From Gammaproteobacteria bacterium (GTDB taxonomy: Bacteria; Pseudomonadota; Gammaproteobacteria; Arenicellales; Poriferihabitantaceae), in NCBI GenBank assembly GCA_024644945.1, contig JAHEGU010000002.1:1-64000 (forward strand): a DNA stretch of 64,000 nt. The letters are read 5' to 3'. This document shows positions 36,879-46,416 of this stretch, one piece after another. Within the stretch, counting starts at the first letter, position 1, and each line of letters starts with the position of its first letter. The notes under the pieces are model-generated. The model had not been told where the DNA came from. It worked only from the letters and a program-made list of their open reading frames with translations, and did not search any database. The position numbers and the translations under genes are program-made.

Positions 36879-38910
36879 ATGGTAAATACTGACCCGTTAC
36901 TGCAGCCATTTCAACTCAAATCTCTGACCTTACGGAATCGGATAGTGAGTACCCCGCATTCTCCTGCCTATGCTGAGAACGGGATGCCTGGAGAGCGATA
37001 ACAATGATACCATGAGGAGAAAGCGACGGGCGGTGTCGCTATGACCATGTTTGGCGGTTCTTCATGTGTCGGGCCGGATTCGCCCTCTTTTTTCGGGCAA
37101 TTGAATGTCGGAACTGATGCGGTGATACCTTATCTGAGTAGCCTCGCGGAACGTGTGCATCGCTATGGTGCAAAGACAATATGCCAGATTTCACACCTTG
37201 GTCGTCGCACTACCTGGAATAATGGTGACTGGCTACCAGTAGTCGCGCCCTCTCGGGTGCGAGAACCGGCCCACAGAGGATTCCCAAAAGAGATGGACTT
37301 GGCAGACATTTCAAGGATAGTGGGCTATTACGCTGCTGCCGCGAAGCGCTGCAGAGATGCTGGTTTGGACGGCATCGAGGTGATGCAAAATGGGCATTTG
37401 CCAGGGCAGTTTCTGGCCCCGCACACCAATCTCCGATCAGACAGCTATGGCGGAAATCTGGAAAACCGGGCGAAGTTTATGCTTGAAGTTCTGGAGGCGA
37501 TACGGGTTGCGGTTGGTGACGATTTTATAGTTGGGGCAAGGGTGGATACCGACAGCAAGTCAAATGACGGGCTGCAGCCAGAAGAGTCGCTTCAAGCTCT
37601 GCAGTTGATGCAGCGGCAGGGTTGTGTCGATTAATTCAATCTTAATGTAGGCAGGTTTGACACCGACTACCAGCTTGGCTGGTTCGCGGTGCCCGCGATG
37701 TTTCAAAAGCTCTCACCCTGGTTTCAAATTGCCGGGACATTTAAACGTGAACTTACACTCCCTGTGATCCACGCTACTCGAATTCTCGATTTAGCTACCG
37801 CTCGTCACGCTATTTCAGAGGGGCTGCTTGATCTGGTTGGAATGACCAGGGCACAAATTGCCGATCCGTGGATGGTGCATAAGCTACAGAATGGGGAGGA
37901 AGACCGAATTCGACCTTGTGTAGGGGGCAGGTTACTGTATAGATCGAATATACGGAGAGGGCGAGATGTTGTGTCTGCACAATGTCGCCACTGGAAGGGA
38001 AAATACTATACCCCAGCGAGTTTCAGCAGCAGAGGCGCCAGGAAAAAAGGTAACTATAGTGGGAGGAGGGCCAGCTGGCATGGAGGCAGCCCGAGTCTGC
38101 GCTGAACGAGGGCACGTGGTAACCCTGTTTGAGGCCGGTGGGCAACTAGGAGGACAGGTCAGAACTGCAAGCCTAGCTGAAGTTCGCAGGGATATCCTCG
38201 GTATCGCAGAGTGGCTTGAATCAGAGATTACGTTTCTGGGTGTGGATATTCGATGGAATACCCTCGCGGATATTGATAACGTTCTGGCCGAAGATCCAGA
38301 AATTGTAATCATCGCCACCGGTGGACTCCCGGATATTGAAATTGTCCCCGGCGCAGAGGTGTGCATAAGCACCTGGGATGCCCTTAACGGGGTGCCGCTG
38401 TCAGGCAAGGTGCTGATTTACGATGATCACGGCCAGCATCAGGGGGCATCGACGGTGGATCAAATTGCCGGCAGTAACCTGGATGTGGAGTTGGTGACAC
38501 CCGATCGCCATGCTTGTGCCGAGATGGGGTCTTCAAATTTTCCGATGTATGTCAGTCGCTTTCATCACAAGCAGGTAAAGGTCACGCCGGATTATCGGTT
38601 AATTAGAACAGAGCCCGGATCGGAAAAGCATCTTGCAGTCTTCGAAAATGACTTTGGAGGCGGCGAGTTTATGGAAACACGAGTGGATCATATTATTGTA
38701 GAACACGGTAGCTTGCCAAACGATGGACTCTTTCAGTTGCTCCGGCCCGAATCTGGGAATGACGGAATTACCGATTATGAATCACTGCTGGATGGTCGAC
38801 CGCAACCGGAGGTTGATGGGTTTGTGCTATACAGGGTGGGTGATGCTGCGGCGAGCCGTAATATTCATGCCGCAATTCTTGATTCGCGGAAACTATATCA
38901 GAACTTCTGA
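36879..38910 (+). pseudogene. Decayed OYE/FAD-type NADH:flavin oxidoreductase (DgcA/StcD/HpbA-like demethylase family)
   Basis: A ~677-codon gene intact in outline but broken in four places. From ATG 36879 the frame reads RNRIVSTPHSPAYAENG, then meets TAA (36999-37001) and TGA (37005-37007) where the family has ERYQRYHEEK. It continues in the same frame (MFGGSSCVG, ISHLGRRTTW) to a third stop, TAA at 37632-37634, then again in frame (FNLNVGRFDTDY, GMTRAQIADPW). In the Fe-S cysteine motif a run of five G (37923-37927) shifts the frame by +1; four G would restore CVGAGYCIDRIYGEGEMLC. The FAD/NAD domain then runs to 38910 (VTIVGGGPAGMEAA). Enzymes of this family demethylate N-methylated amino acids or reduce unsaturated substrates. 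No full product can be made without readthrough. Confidence 0.88.
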
Positions 38911-39024
38911 ATTAAGTAGCTATCGAGCAATTTCTGAAACAGCATTTTATATATATAAAACATATATTTACACTCCATACCGTACTGCCTGCGAATCTTG
39001 TACCAGTGCGAAGGCGTGTTTCCG

Positions 39025-39342
39025 TCAAAGCCAGAACCAGAAGGTGGCCAGATAGAGAATAATGCCAATGACAACTAGCGCCGCCGGGAGGCGGGACCAT
39101 CGAATACCCTTCTGCGATGCCTGTTCACGCACAGATTGAGTCCACAGTTGCTGAAATTCATCGATAACCTGTCTCGCTGCAATATAGTCTTCATCCCGCG
39201 ATATCCACAGAGCAGCTGAACCAACCCACCATCTTCCCTTTTGAGTTTCAAACCACTCGATACCTGATTCATCAAGGGCTTTTTTAATCCCCGACGTTTC
39301 AGAATCAGATGCGTGGTAGGTGTCAAAAATACGTCGTGTCAA
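39025..39342 (-). CDS. DUF6164 family small membrane protein
   Basis: A 105-residue protein with a soluble N-terminal part (FDTYHASDSETSGIKKALD, GRWWVGSAALWISRDEDY) and one C-terminal transmembrane helix (about 86-104, PAALVVIGIILYLATFWFWL). I recognise it as a DUF6164-type protein, found in gammaproteobacteria and without known function. It starts at TTG within the stop codon of folA (TTGA), so it is translationally coupled to it. Confidence 0.75.
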   Translation of the reverse strand: MTRRIFDTYHASDSETSGIKKALDESGIEWFETQKGRWWVGSAALWISRDEDYIAARQVIDEFQQLWTQSVREQASQKGIRWSRLPAALVVIGIILYLATFWFWL

Positions 39343-39833
39343 TTGCTTTGTCGACGGGTATAGATTGTATTGATAAGGTTTGGCTCTTCTTCAATTGGCC
39401 TCTGTTGGGCGATTTGCCACTCAGATTCACTAATATCTGGAAAGGTCACTGCGTTTTCAAGATTTACCTTATCGGGCACCCAGGTGACGTCAAGCAAATT
39501 TAGTAAATGAAAAGCTGCGCGGTAAATCTGCCCACCCCCAATAAACCAGATGTCATCTTCAGCGCAGGCTTTCATTACATCATCAATAGTTTTATAGCAT
39601 TCGACTCCTTTCACTTCTTTCCGGCTCACTACGATATTACGTCTTCCCGGTAAAGGTTTTGAGCCAATTGACTCCCATGTGAGTCGACCCATTACGATAA
39701 TGGTTCCCATGGTACTGCGTTTGAATCGTTTAAGATCGGCGCTGTAGTGCCAAGGAAGTTTGCCGTCAATGCCGATTACAAGGTCTTTGTTCATTGCGAC
39801 AACGGCGCCTCTAAGAGGAGTCGGGTATATCAT
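39339..39833 (-). CDS. folA: Dihydrofolate reductase
   Basis: A 164-residue enzyme that regenerates tetrahydrofolate with NADPH. Typical features are the N-terminal strand GAVVAMNKDLVIGIDGKLPW, the substrate-binding acid D33 in SADLKRFK, the GRLTWESIGSKPLPGRRN loop and IWFIGGGQIY near residue 100. It follows thyA by 33 bp on the same strand, the common pairing because thymidylate synthase oxidises the folate that FolA reduces. Confidence 0.95.
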   Translation of the reverse strand: MIYPTPLRGAVVAMNKDLVIGIDGKLPWHYSADLKRFKRSTMGTIIVMGRLTWESIGSKPLPGRRNIVVSRKEVKGVECYKTIDDVMKACAEDDIWFIGGGQIYRAAFHLLNLLDVTWVPDKVNLENAVTFPDISESEWQIAQQRPIEEEPNLINTIYTRRQSN

Positions 39834-39866
39834 GTATTTTGCATTGCCGGAGTCCGGCGGGTCGGG

Positions 39867-40736
39867 TCAGACTGCGACTTTGAAATTGATTGCCGGATGT
39901 GGATCGTAGTTATGTAGTATGAACTTTTCCATGATCTGGCCAGTATCCAGAGACAACAGTGGTTCGATATCTTCAAGAGCTTGAATCGACGGATGAATCT
40001 CCAATTTAGGCAGTGCGCGAGGTTGACGTTCAAGTTGGGTCTTGAGTCCAGGAATATGGTCGTATTCCTGCATACTACCGTCCGGTTTGGCGGTGTAAAT
40101 GTGTGCATCAATCAAAGTATGGCCAAATATCCCTGCTGTGATGCCGCTGAACCGTGACAAAAGTTCCAGAAGCAGCGAGTAGCCGGCGATATTATAGGGA
40201 ATCCCAAGTGCAATATCACAGCTACGCTGGGTAAGATGAAGGCAAACATAAGGTTCGCCGCCCTGGTCATTTTGCACATTCACCACCCAGAACGCATGAC
40301 AAGGTGGCAATTCACTTGTCTGCGCGTTACCAGGTGCCCAAGCAGATACAATCATGCGTCTGCTCATCGGGTTAGTTTTAAGCGTATTGACGACATACGC
40401 AATCTGATCATTGGTCTGGTTGTCCGGCAGCGGAAAATGGCGCCAGAAATTGCCGTATGCACTTGGAACCTTACCCTCTGCATCCGCCCAAGGATCCCAA
40501 AATTTACAATTATGTTTTCGTAATATGGATATATCGGTTTGACCCGACAGAAACCAAAGATTCTCAATGACAATATTCTTCCATGAAATTTCTTTTGTGG
40601 TCAGCAGTGGAAAACCGTCTCTCAGGTCGACTTCGTAGTTGATATTAAAGGTAGATAATGTGTCGACCCCAGTGCGGTTGGATTTTCGTGTGCCGGCAGT
40701 GAGAGTTTCCTTTACGGTATCTAGATATTGTTTCAA
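39867..40736 (-). CDS. thyA: Thymidylate synthase
   Basis: Methylates dUMP to dTMP with methylene-tetrahydrofolate. The catalytic cysteine is in SELPPCHAFW; the folate/dUMP residues in SRRMIVSAWAP, TQRSCDIALGIPYNIAGYS and DAHIYTAKP are present. The start is taken at TTG 40736: CAGGGA lies just upstream, and this start places the catalytic cysteine at residue 146, the E. coli position. An in-frame GTG at 40766 lies inside the preceding gene. The protein has 289 residues against 264 in E. coli, with extra residues around 90-125 (CKFWDPWADAEGKVPSAYG onward). Confidence 0.95.
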   Translation of the reverse strand: MKQYLDTVKETLTAGTRKSNRTGVDTLSTFNINYEVDLRDGFPLLTTKEISWKNIVIENLWFLSGQTDISILRKHNCKFWDPWADAEGKVPSAYGNFWRHFPLPDNQTNDQIAYVVNTLKTNPMSRRMIVSAWAPGNAQTSELPPCHAFWVVNVQNDQGGEPYVCLHLTQRSCDIALGIPYNIAGYSLLLELLSRFSGITAGIFGHTLIDAHIYTAKPDGSMQEYDHIPGLKTQLERQPRALPKLEIHPSIQALEDIEPLLSLDTGQIMEKFILHNYDPHPAINFKVAV

Positions 40737-40740
40737 TATG

Positions 40741-42021
40741 TTATCCCTGCAGCTCAGACTGATCACCTGGCTGAAAATAATACTCCAGCAACTCCCGAGC
40801 TAGCTGGGCAGATTTGACGTACCATTTCTCCTTGTTGATGCAAAGTGCGGCATAAGCGATTTTTCGGTCACCAAGTTCACCAAATCCCACAAACCAGTCA
40901 TAGCGCCCCTTAGGTTTAAAACCGGTCAGCGAGCCCGTTTTACCGCCCACCTTGACTTGCTCCAAATGTCCACGATGAAATTTTCTGAAGGACCTTCTAG
41001 CAGAGCCTTTTGAAACAGTGGCCTGCATCATTTTTGCAAGCTTTGATGCGGTTTCAGCGGTCATGGCCGGTGACACCGCGGGTTCATTATGAACGTAAAG
41101 TGGAACGCCAAAAGGCCCTGTAATCCGTGAAACTAAAACAGGCGCAACCAAATTCCCACCGTTGACGGCGGTTGCCGCCATCACCGCAGCGTGCAGGGGT
41201 GACAGTGTATTACGGCGCGTATAGCCCGATGCACTTTCGGCAACCTGCCAGGGGTCATCTACCTTCATATCAATGACGCCGTTGTCAAACCTAAAATCTG
41301 AGGCGAATCGGGCGTTAAAACCCATGCGGTAAAAATAGTCACGGAGGGTCTCTCCACCTATTTCGACAGCACCCAGACGGCCAAAAACAGTGTTTATAGA
41401 TTTGGCAAAGGATTCCCGTAAAGTGGGTTTACGGGTCCACTTATTGTTGCTGTGTTCAAATACATTCTTTTTATAAAGAGTGGTGGCCTTGCCGTTATAG
41501 GGGATGATCGTGCCGATGTCCGCCTCTCCTTGATCCATTACTGCAACTGCAGTCACTATCTTAGAAATGGAAGCCGCAGGGTAGGTGTTCACGACTGATA
41601 AGTTACCGTGATTCTGTCCGTCGCGGGTGCTGTCAGCCATTGCCAGAACTCGACCGGTTTCGGGATCAATCGCGACCAGTATGCCGTAGTCCGGGTTATG
41701 TTTTGAGAGCAGTCTTTCTGCTTCCTGTTGCAACGCTGAATCTATGGTGTACTCAACAGTCAGGTCGCCGTCTATGTCGATGCCTGGAATCTGGATTGTT
41801 GCAGGAAAACTATGGGCGGCGACAGAATCGCTTATGACCGCGGCAATACGCGGTTCGCTGATATTAAAGTAGTTGGCTTTCTGGGTACTGACAAGGCTCA
41901 TGGCCGCGGGCCACATCGACGCCACTGTCAAGCTGCCCAGGGCAAAAAGCTTTAACCAGAGATGTGAGTTGAGCTTAGCCAGGGGAGGACCTTTGAGTTT
42001 CCCGGTTGAGTATGCCGACAC
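40741..42021 (-). CDS. Penicillin-binding transpeptidase-domain protein
   Basis: A 426-residue membrane-anchored protein with one N-terminal helix (about 25-45) and a transpeptidase domain in the periplasm. The three active-site motifs are visible: SISK (nucleophile serine in PAASISKIV), the SIN triad in AKSINTVFG and KTG in GGKTGSLTG. The pedestal/dimerisation region of high-mass class B proteins is very short, so this is a stripped-down D,D-transpeptidase rather than PBP2 or PBP3. thyA starts 4 bp after its stop, an unusual partnership that suggests co-transcription. Confidence 0.82.
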   Translation of the reverse strand: MSAYSTGKLKGPPLAKLNSHLWLKLFALGSLTVASMWPAAMSLVSTQKANYFNISEPRIAAVISDSVAAHSFPATIQIPGIDIDGDLTVEYTIDSALQQEAERLLSKHNPDYGILVAIDPETGRVLAMADSTRDGQNHGNLSVVNTYPAASISKIVTAVAVMDQGEADIGTIIPYNGKATTLYKKNVFEHSNNKWTRKPTLRESFAKSINTVFGRLGAVEIGGETLRDYFYRMGFNARFASDFRFDNGVIDMKVDDPWQVAESASGYTRRNTLSPLHAAVMAATAVNGGNLVAPVLVSRITGPFGVPLYVHNEPAVSPAMTAETASKLAKMMQATVSKGSARRSFRKFHRGHLEQVKVGGKTGSLTGFKPKGRYDWFVGFGELGDRKIAYAALCINKEKWYVKSAQLARELLEYYFQPGDQSELQG

Positions 42022-42096
42022 CCGGATTCTATCTGATCAGGGCGAAAAATTTAAGCGTTAGCATGAACTTAGGGTGAGAAACCAGACTAACCCATT

Positions 42097-42591
42097 TTAG
42101 TCCTGTTCGAGCAGTATTTTACGGGCGTGATTGATAGTTTTCGCGAGAAAATCAGAGCCGCCTTTATCCGGGTGTACCCGGGACATTAACTTTCTGTGCG
42201 CGGTGATGATATCTTCCTTTGAGGCGCCGGGCCCAAGCCCGAGAATCTCGAGTGCCTCACTCTTGCTCATGGTTTCAATCGGTCTCTGGCCCTGTTGTTG
42301 ATCACCTGATTTGCCAGAATCGCCCCATTGTCGACTTTGCTGCTGGAAATTTGACCACATTCGCTGTGCCGCCATAGCTTTGTTGATCCAGGGAACCGCT
42401 GCGCTAAACAGGGCAAACAGCCAGGGTATGCGACCGGTTACGACCAGTAGTAGTAACGTGATGCCAATACCATAAAGCATGGCAGTTCGCAGTGATTGCT
42501 GTCGTCTGGCCGGCGAGGCACGTTGGTACCATGACAAGTACCACATTATGCCTGCTACAGCGACTAGAGCTAAGAATAACCGGATTGCCAT
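42097..42591 (-). CDS. Membrane-anchored J-domain protein
   Basis: A 164-residue protein with two to three N-terminal helices (about 2-20, 38-58 and 58-72), a glutamine-rich linker, and a C-terminal J domain with HPD at 140-142 (SRVHPDKGGSDF). It is short, of the Tim14/DjlA-fragment type with the J domain last. It should recruit DnaK to the membrane. Client and pathway are unknown. It is divergent from the DUF924 gene. Confidence 0.82.
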   Translation of the reverse strand: MAIRLFLALVAVAGIMWYLSWYQRASPARRQQSLRTAMLYGIGITLLLLVVTGRIPWLFALFSAAVPWINKAMAAQRMWSNFQQQSRQWGDSGKSGDQQQGQRPIETMSKSEALEILGLGPGASKEDIITAHRKLMSRVHPDKGGSDFLAKTINHARKILLEQD

Positions 42592-42700
42592 ATTCTATAC
42601 GTAGGGATTAAAGCGCTGATTTATAGCGGACACGTTGAAATCTGTGATAGGTTCCGAATCAGTTCGAAATCTACACAAATCCAACCTATATTGTATCAAG

Positions 42701-43303
42701 ATGAACGAGACCATAGACAGTATTCTTACTTTCTGGTTCGGCGACGGCCAGACTGCCCAGGAAATCAGTAAGGAAAAAAAAGCGCTGTGGTGGGATAAGA
42801 GTGAACAAGTAGATCAGGAGATATCTGACCGCTTCCGAACAGTCGCTGAAGCAGTAGCAAATTCGGATCTGGATCACTGGCGTGAATCCGCCAAGGGGAT
42901 TTTGGCCAGCATTATCTGTACCGACCAGTTTCCACGAAATATGTTTCGCGGCAGCGCTAAGTCGTTCGCCTATGATTCAGTCGCTTTGAGTATGGCTCAA
43001 CAGGCGATAGCTACTCAGGTTGACCTTGACCTGGCGCCAATTCAGCGAGTGTTCGTTTATCTGCCATTTGAGCACAGTGAAGACATTGCAATGCAACATG
43101 AATCAAAGGAACTATTTGTAAAACTGCATGGGGAAGTAGGTGCAGAGGATAAAGAACTTTTTGCCAGCTACATCGGCTTCGCACAACGTCACCTGGAGAT
43201 TGTGGAACGGTTTGGCAGGTTTCCGCATCGCAACGAGGTTCTGGGCAGGGAATCCACTTCGGAAGAAAAAGAATTCTTGTCCACACCAGGTTCTTCGTTC
43301 TAA
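42701..43303 (+). CDS. DUF924 family protein
   Basis: A 200-residue soluble helical protein of the DUF924 family. Recognisable parts are the N-terminal ILTFWFGDG, LASIICTDQFPRNMFRGSAKSF and VFVYLPFEHSEDI, and a C-terminal FGRFPHRNEVLGRESTSEE that closes the domain. The fold is TPR-like and its function is not known. ATG 42701 is preferred over an open extension 66 bp upstream because it begins the family domain. Its stop overlaps the convergent potassium-channel gene by 4 bp. Confidence 0.85.
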   Translation: MNETIDSILTFWFGDGQTAQEISKEKKALWWDKSEQVDQEISDRFRTVAEAVANSDLDHWRESAKGILASIICTDQFPRNMFRGSAKSFAYDSVALSMAQQAIATQVDLDLAPIQRVFVYLPFEHSEDIAMQHESKELFVKLHGEVGAEDKELFASYIGFAQRHLEIVERFGRFPHRNEVLGRESTSEEKEFLSTPGSSF

Positions 43304-45030
43304 TCGATGCTCGCGGCCTGCCCGGCCTTGCTTGCAGATTTTGTTCGCGAGCTGAGCCACTTACCCAAACTAGTTACCGGACGACTCTCACCTGTCACCA
43401 TGTAATGTAGTAAATCCGGATAAGTACAAATATATGCGGTACTTGATTCAGCTGCCGGATCTCCCGCGAACAGGATCCGGTCATAGGGCTTAAGGGGGGT
43501 ATTGGGATCGGGGAGCAAAATTCGTTCATTGCCTCGCTTCAATAACAGTGCAATACAGGGAAGCTTTTTCTTACGATTTCCCGGCTTATGCATTATATGG
43601 CGCAGGAGTACCGGATATTCCGGATTATTCCAGTCGATGAATGCCTTGGTACGTTCCGGCCTAAGCGTAATTACCCAGGAAGACGGATTGGTGTCCTCAA
43701 TACAGCCCAGAAGTCTACAAACCAAAATGCGTGACCACTCGTCGGTTTGTTGTTTAGAAAGCGCCAAAAAGTCAGCAGTTAACGGGGTAGTAATGAGCGC
43801 CAGTAGCTCGTTTGATATTAGCTTGCTGTGATTAGTGACCAGGTCTATATTTGCGGCGCTGAATATTGAGGTGTTAGTGGCAAACTCCTGTCTCGCGACG
43901 GTGAACAATTTCGGCTGTATGGCTTTGGCTGTTAATATTATTGAGAGATTATTAACATCGTGATCAGTCCCGGCGATAATGCCGACCGCTTCATGTACTC
44001 GGGCCAGTTCCAGTGTGTCTGCCTCTGTGCCACGACCGGTAATACTCCCTTCAGGAGGATTGGTCAGATCCGGTCGTTCCTCTATTACCGTAACTGGCAT
44101 TCCCAACGTCACCAGCTTCAGATAAACAGCCTTTCCAAAACGGCCATAGCCGCAAAGTACCCACTTACCATGGGGTGGAAACACTGGTTCAGACAGTGGT
44201 GTGCCCTTTGGCGAAGACAACCACTGATGCAATAGATAGTTACTTGGCTGGCTGAGTGCGTTAGAGAGATAATGCGCGAATATGTCGTATGGGTAAATTA
44301 CATGTTCGGTGTCAAACGATGCCATGTTGACCCCGGTATCATTGCTTTCTGCCCAACAGTAAACCTTGACATCCCGATTGAGCAGCTTGCAAGCGATAGC
44401 AATTTTAAGATTAACCTGGTCATCGCGTGTAATCGCGATCGTGCCCACGCAGTAAGCGCTGCCAAGACCAGCGTTCAGTAGCGTATCCGATTCGGAGGCA
44501 TCAGCATTTAGGCACGGTACGTCTCGCGGTAGTTCTTCTAACAGTAGTTCGTTGATCCTGCTGGGATTTGCATCTACAACAACGCATTGTGTGTCATTGC
44601 GAGTCAGTGCCTCGACCACAAGTTTACCAGTATCCCCGTATCCGCAAATCAGATAGAACGGTTCGCGAACCTTTTGCACTTTTCGAACAAACCCATTCCG
44701 AGTCACAGCGGCACGAAACACCGGGGTTTGGATAAGAGTAATTAGCGTTCCAATAGCATATAACCAGGAGATGACGGTGGTGTAGATAGTAATTATTGCC
44801 CAGAGCCTCTGACCATCTGTAAACGGATAAGGAATTTCGCCAAAACCGATGGTAGAACCCATAAAGCTGACGAAGTAAAAAGCGTGGAAGAAGCTCATTT
44901 GCCATGGCTGGCCCAGATCGTCCTGTCCTGGTATCAGGACAAATCCAAGAACAGCGAACGCATATGCACAGATCAACACAATGAGTGGTGCGCGCATCCT
45001 GCGCATGACCAGAAATATAATGAGCTGCAT
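43300..45030 (-). CDS. Two-helix potassium channel with two RCK (TrkA-N) domains
   Basis: A 576-residue ion channel. Two to three helices with a pore loop occupy residues 1-105; the selectivity filter is STIGFGE (59-65), the place of the canonical TVGYG. Two cytosolic RCK domains follow, each with a Rossmann glycine motif: LICGYGDTGKLV (about 127-138) and WVLCGYGRFGKAV (about 309-321). A TrkA-C-like domain closes the protein. Two RCK domains per subunit resemble the BK/GsuK layout. The ligand (calcium, nucleotide or other) is not predictable. A DUF6394 gene precedes it by 36 bp. Confidence 0.87.
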   Translation of the reverse strand: MQLIIFLVMRRMRAPLIVLICAYAFAVLGFVLIPGQDDLGQPWQMSFFHAFYFVSFMGSTIGFGEIPYPFTDGQRLWAIITIYTTVISWLYAIGTLITLIQTPVFRAAVTRNGFVRKVQKVREPFYLICGYGDTGKLVVEALTRNDTQCVVVDANPSRINELLLEELPRDVPCLNADASESDTLLNAGLGSAYCVGTIAITRDDQVNLKIAIACKLLNRDVKVYCWAESNDTGVNMASFDTEHVIYPYDIFAHYLSNALSQPSNYLLHQWLSSPKGTPLSEPVFPPHGKWVLCGYGRFGKAVYLKLVTLGMPVTVIEERPDLTNPPEGSITGRGTEADTLELARVHEAVGIIAGTDHDVNNLSIILTAKAIQPKLFTVARQEFATNTSIFSAANIDLVTNHSKLISNELLALITTPLTADFLALSKQQTDEWSRILVCRLLGCIEDTNPSSWVITLRPERTKAFIDWNNPEYPVLLRHIMHKPGNRKKKLPCIALLLKRGNERILLPDPNTPLKPYDRILFAGDPAAESSTAYICTYPDLLHYMVTGESRPVTSLGKWLSSRTKSASKAGQAASID

Positions 45031-45066
45031 CGACTTTTTCCCCTGGAGCTGCGGTCTTGCTCTCAG

Positions 45067-45450
45067 TTAGCGGCGATGAATACTGGTCTCCACGGTCAGG
45101 ATAACGACTGAGACGAAGTTTGCAAGCAGTGCTCCGCCAGACAATGACACGATACTTGCCAGGGCATGCTCGCTAAGAGGTTGTGACATGCCATACACAA
45201 CAACACCCCAGACGATGCAGGCTGCGATCAGCTGCAAATCAGCGACCAGGCTAGAAGCTAAAAGAACTGTACCAACATGGGACTTGTCACCAAATTTCAT
45301 GATTGTAGCAATCAAACTAACTACCACTGCAGCAAACAGCTCGAATACATTGTGGTGATCTGGGTTAGACATGTCGCCAATGAAAAAACCGAAATTAAGG
45401 GTCAGTGCGAGTAAAATAAAGAAGGCGAATATTACTTTCTCATAGAGCAT
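45067..45450 (-). CDS. DUF6394 family small membrane protein
   Basis: A 127-residue protein with four predicted helices (about 5-25, 37-52, 60-85 and 98-122). I recognise it as DUF6394-like; no function is known. It is in line with the potassium channel, 36 bp upstream, and the pair is likely co-transcribed, so it may be an accessory subunit. This last step is inference. Confidence 0.72.
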   Translation of the reverse strand: MLYEKVIFAFFILLALTLNFGFFIGDMSNPDHHNVFELFAAVVVSLIATIMKFGDKSHVGTVLLASSLVADLQLIAACIVWGVVVYGMSQPLSEHALASIVSLSGGALLANFVSVVILTVETSIHRR

Positions 45451-45477
45451 GACAGTACCTGTGTGTCGAGGTTGTTG

Positions 45478-46293
45478 TTAATCGATTGTAAGAGAATGAT
45501 CCATTTCCAGAGCTGGTTGATCGGTGCTGCAACTGCTAACTGGCCTTGCAGGGACTCCAGCTACAGTATAGTGCGCTAAGACATCGTCGAGCACCACACT
45601 GCCAGCCCCGATCTTAGCGCCCTCACCAACCTTTACATTGCCGAGAATCTTAGCCCCTGCACCGATCAGAACCCCACCGGCTATCTTGGGGTGCCGGTCT
45701 CCAGCGTCTTTCCCGGTGCCTCCCAGTGTGACTTCATGAAGCATCGATACGTTGTCGCCGATGACAGCTGTCTCTCCAATTACGATCGATGTGGCATGGT
45801 CAATCAAGATGCCGTTGCCCACTTGTGCGGCCGGATGGATATCCATGGCAAAAGTTTCGCTAGTGCGGCTTTGTAAGTAGCGTGCGAGATCCTGACGATG
45901 GTGCTGCCACAGCCAGTGGGAGACTCTATACATTTGTAATCCCTGGAAGCCTTTATAGTACAAGAACGGAATTGAGTACTGGCTGCACGCCGGGTCTCGA
46001 TCACAAACTGCAAGCAAGTCCAGTCTGGCGGACTGGGTGATTGCTGGGTCGTCCTTGTAGGCCTCAACACACAAATTTCGCAAGCTGTTTTGTGATAGTG
46101 CCGGACATTCGAGTTTTTGCGCTAAAAGTGCGGAGAGCGCACATTCAAAGTTGTCGTGATCGAGTACGATGGGATGCGCGAACTCAGCCAGAAGCGGTTC
46201 ACGTTCAAGCTGTTGTTCAACTTCTTTGCGAAGCCCTTCCCATATAGCATCGGTGCCATTCTTTCCTAGCAGCGGGTTAACGGCTCTGTTCAT
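45478..46293 (-). CDS. cysE: Serine O-acetyltransferase
   Basis: A 271-residue enzyme that makes O-acetylserine for cysteine synthesis. The N-terminal helical domain is followed by a left-handed beta-helix of hexapeptide repeats (about 140-240) with the active-site stretch DIHPAAQVGNGILIDHATS and GGTGKDAGDRHPKI. The C-terminal tail inserts into CysK in studied species; here it ends in SLTID, with the terminal isoleucine used for CysK binding one residue from the end. It is close to E. coli CysE in length (273). Confidence 0.94.
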   Translation of the reverse strand: MNRAVNPLLGKNGTDAIWEGLRKEVEQQLEREPLLAEFAHPIVLDHDNFECALSALLAQKLECPALSQNSLRNLCVEAYKDDPAITQSARLDLLAVCDRDPACSQYSIPFLYYKGFQGLQMYRVSHWLWQHHRQDLARYLQSRTSETFAMDIHPAAQVGNGILIDHATSIVIGETAVIGDNVSMLHEVTLGGTGKDAGDRHPKIAGGVLIGAGAKILGNVKVGEGAKIGAGSVVLDDVLAHYTVAGVPARPVSSCSTDQPALEMDHSLTID

Positions 46294-46416
46294 GGATTAA
46301 TTATAGGCTAATAGCGGCCGAAAGCGACGCCCAGACCTCGCAGGCGCCTGGACGTTTAACCGCAACAGAGTCATCCAGTGTAACCCCTAGGCTTTGATCA
46401 CAGGCCGGATTAGGGC

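Noticed and set aside
36999..37634. Recoding of the stops in the OYE-type gene (for example selenocysteine at TGA)
   Set aside because: Two of the three stops are TAA, the aligned family residues are tyrosine/arginine-like and not cysteine, and a frameshift exists as well. Inactivation is simpler.
38944..38973. AT-rich stretch like the tup operator (TATATAT ... ACATATAT)
   Set aside because: Only the right half-site fits; the left arm does not mirror it. Likely plain AT-rich DNA after the pseudogene.
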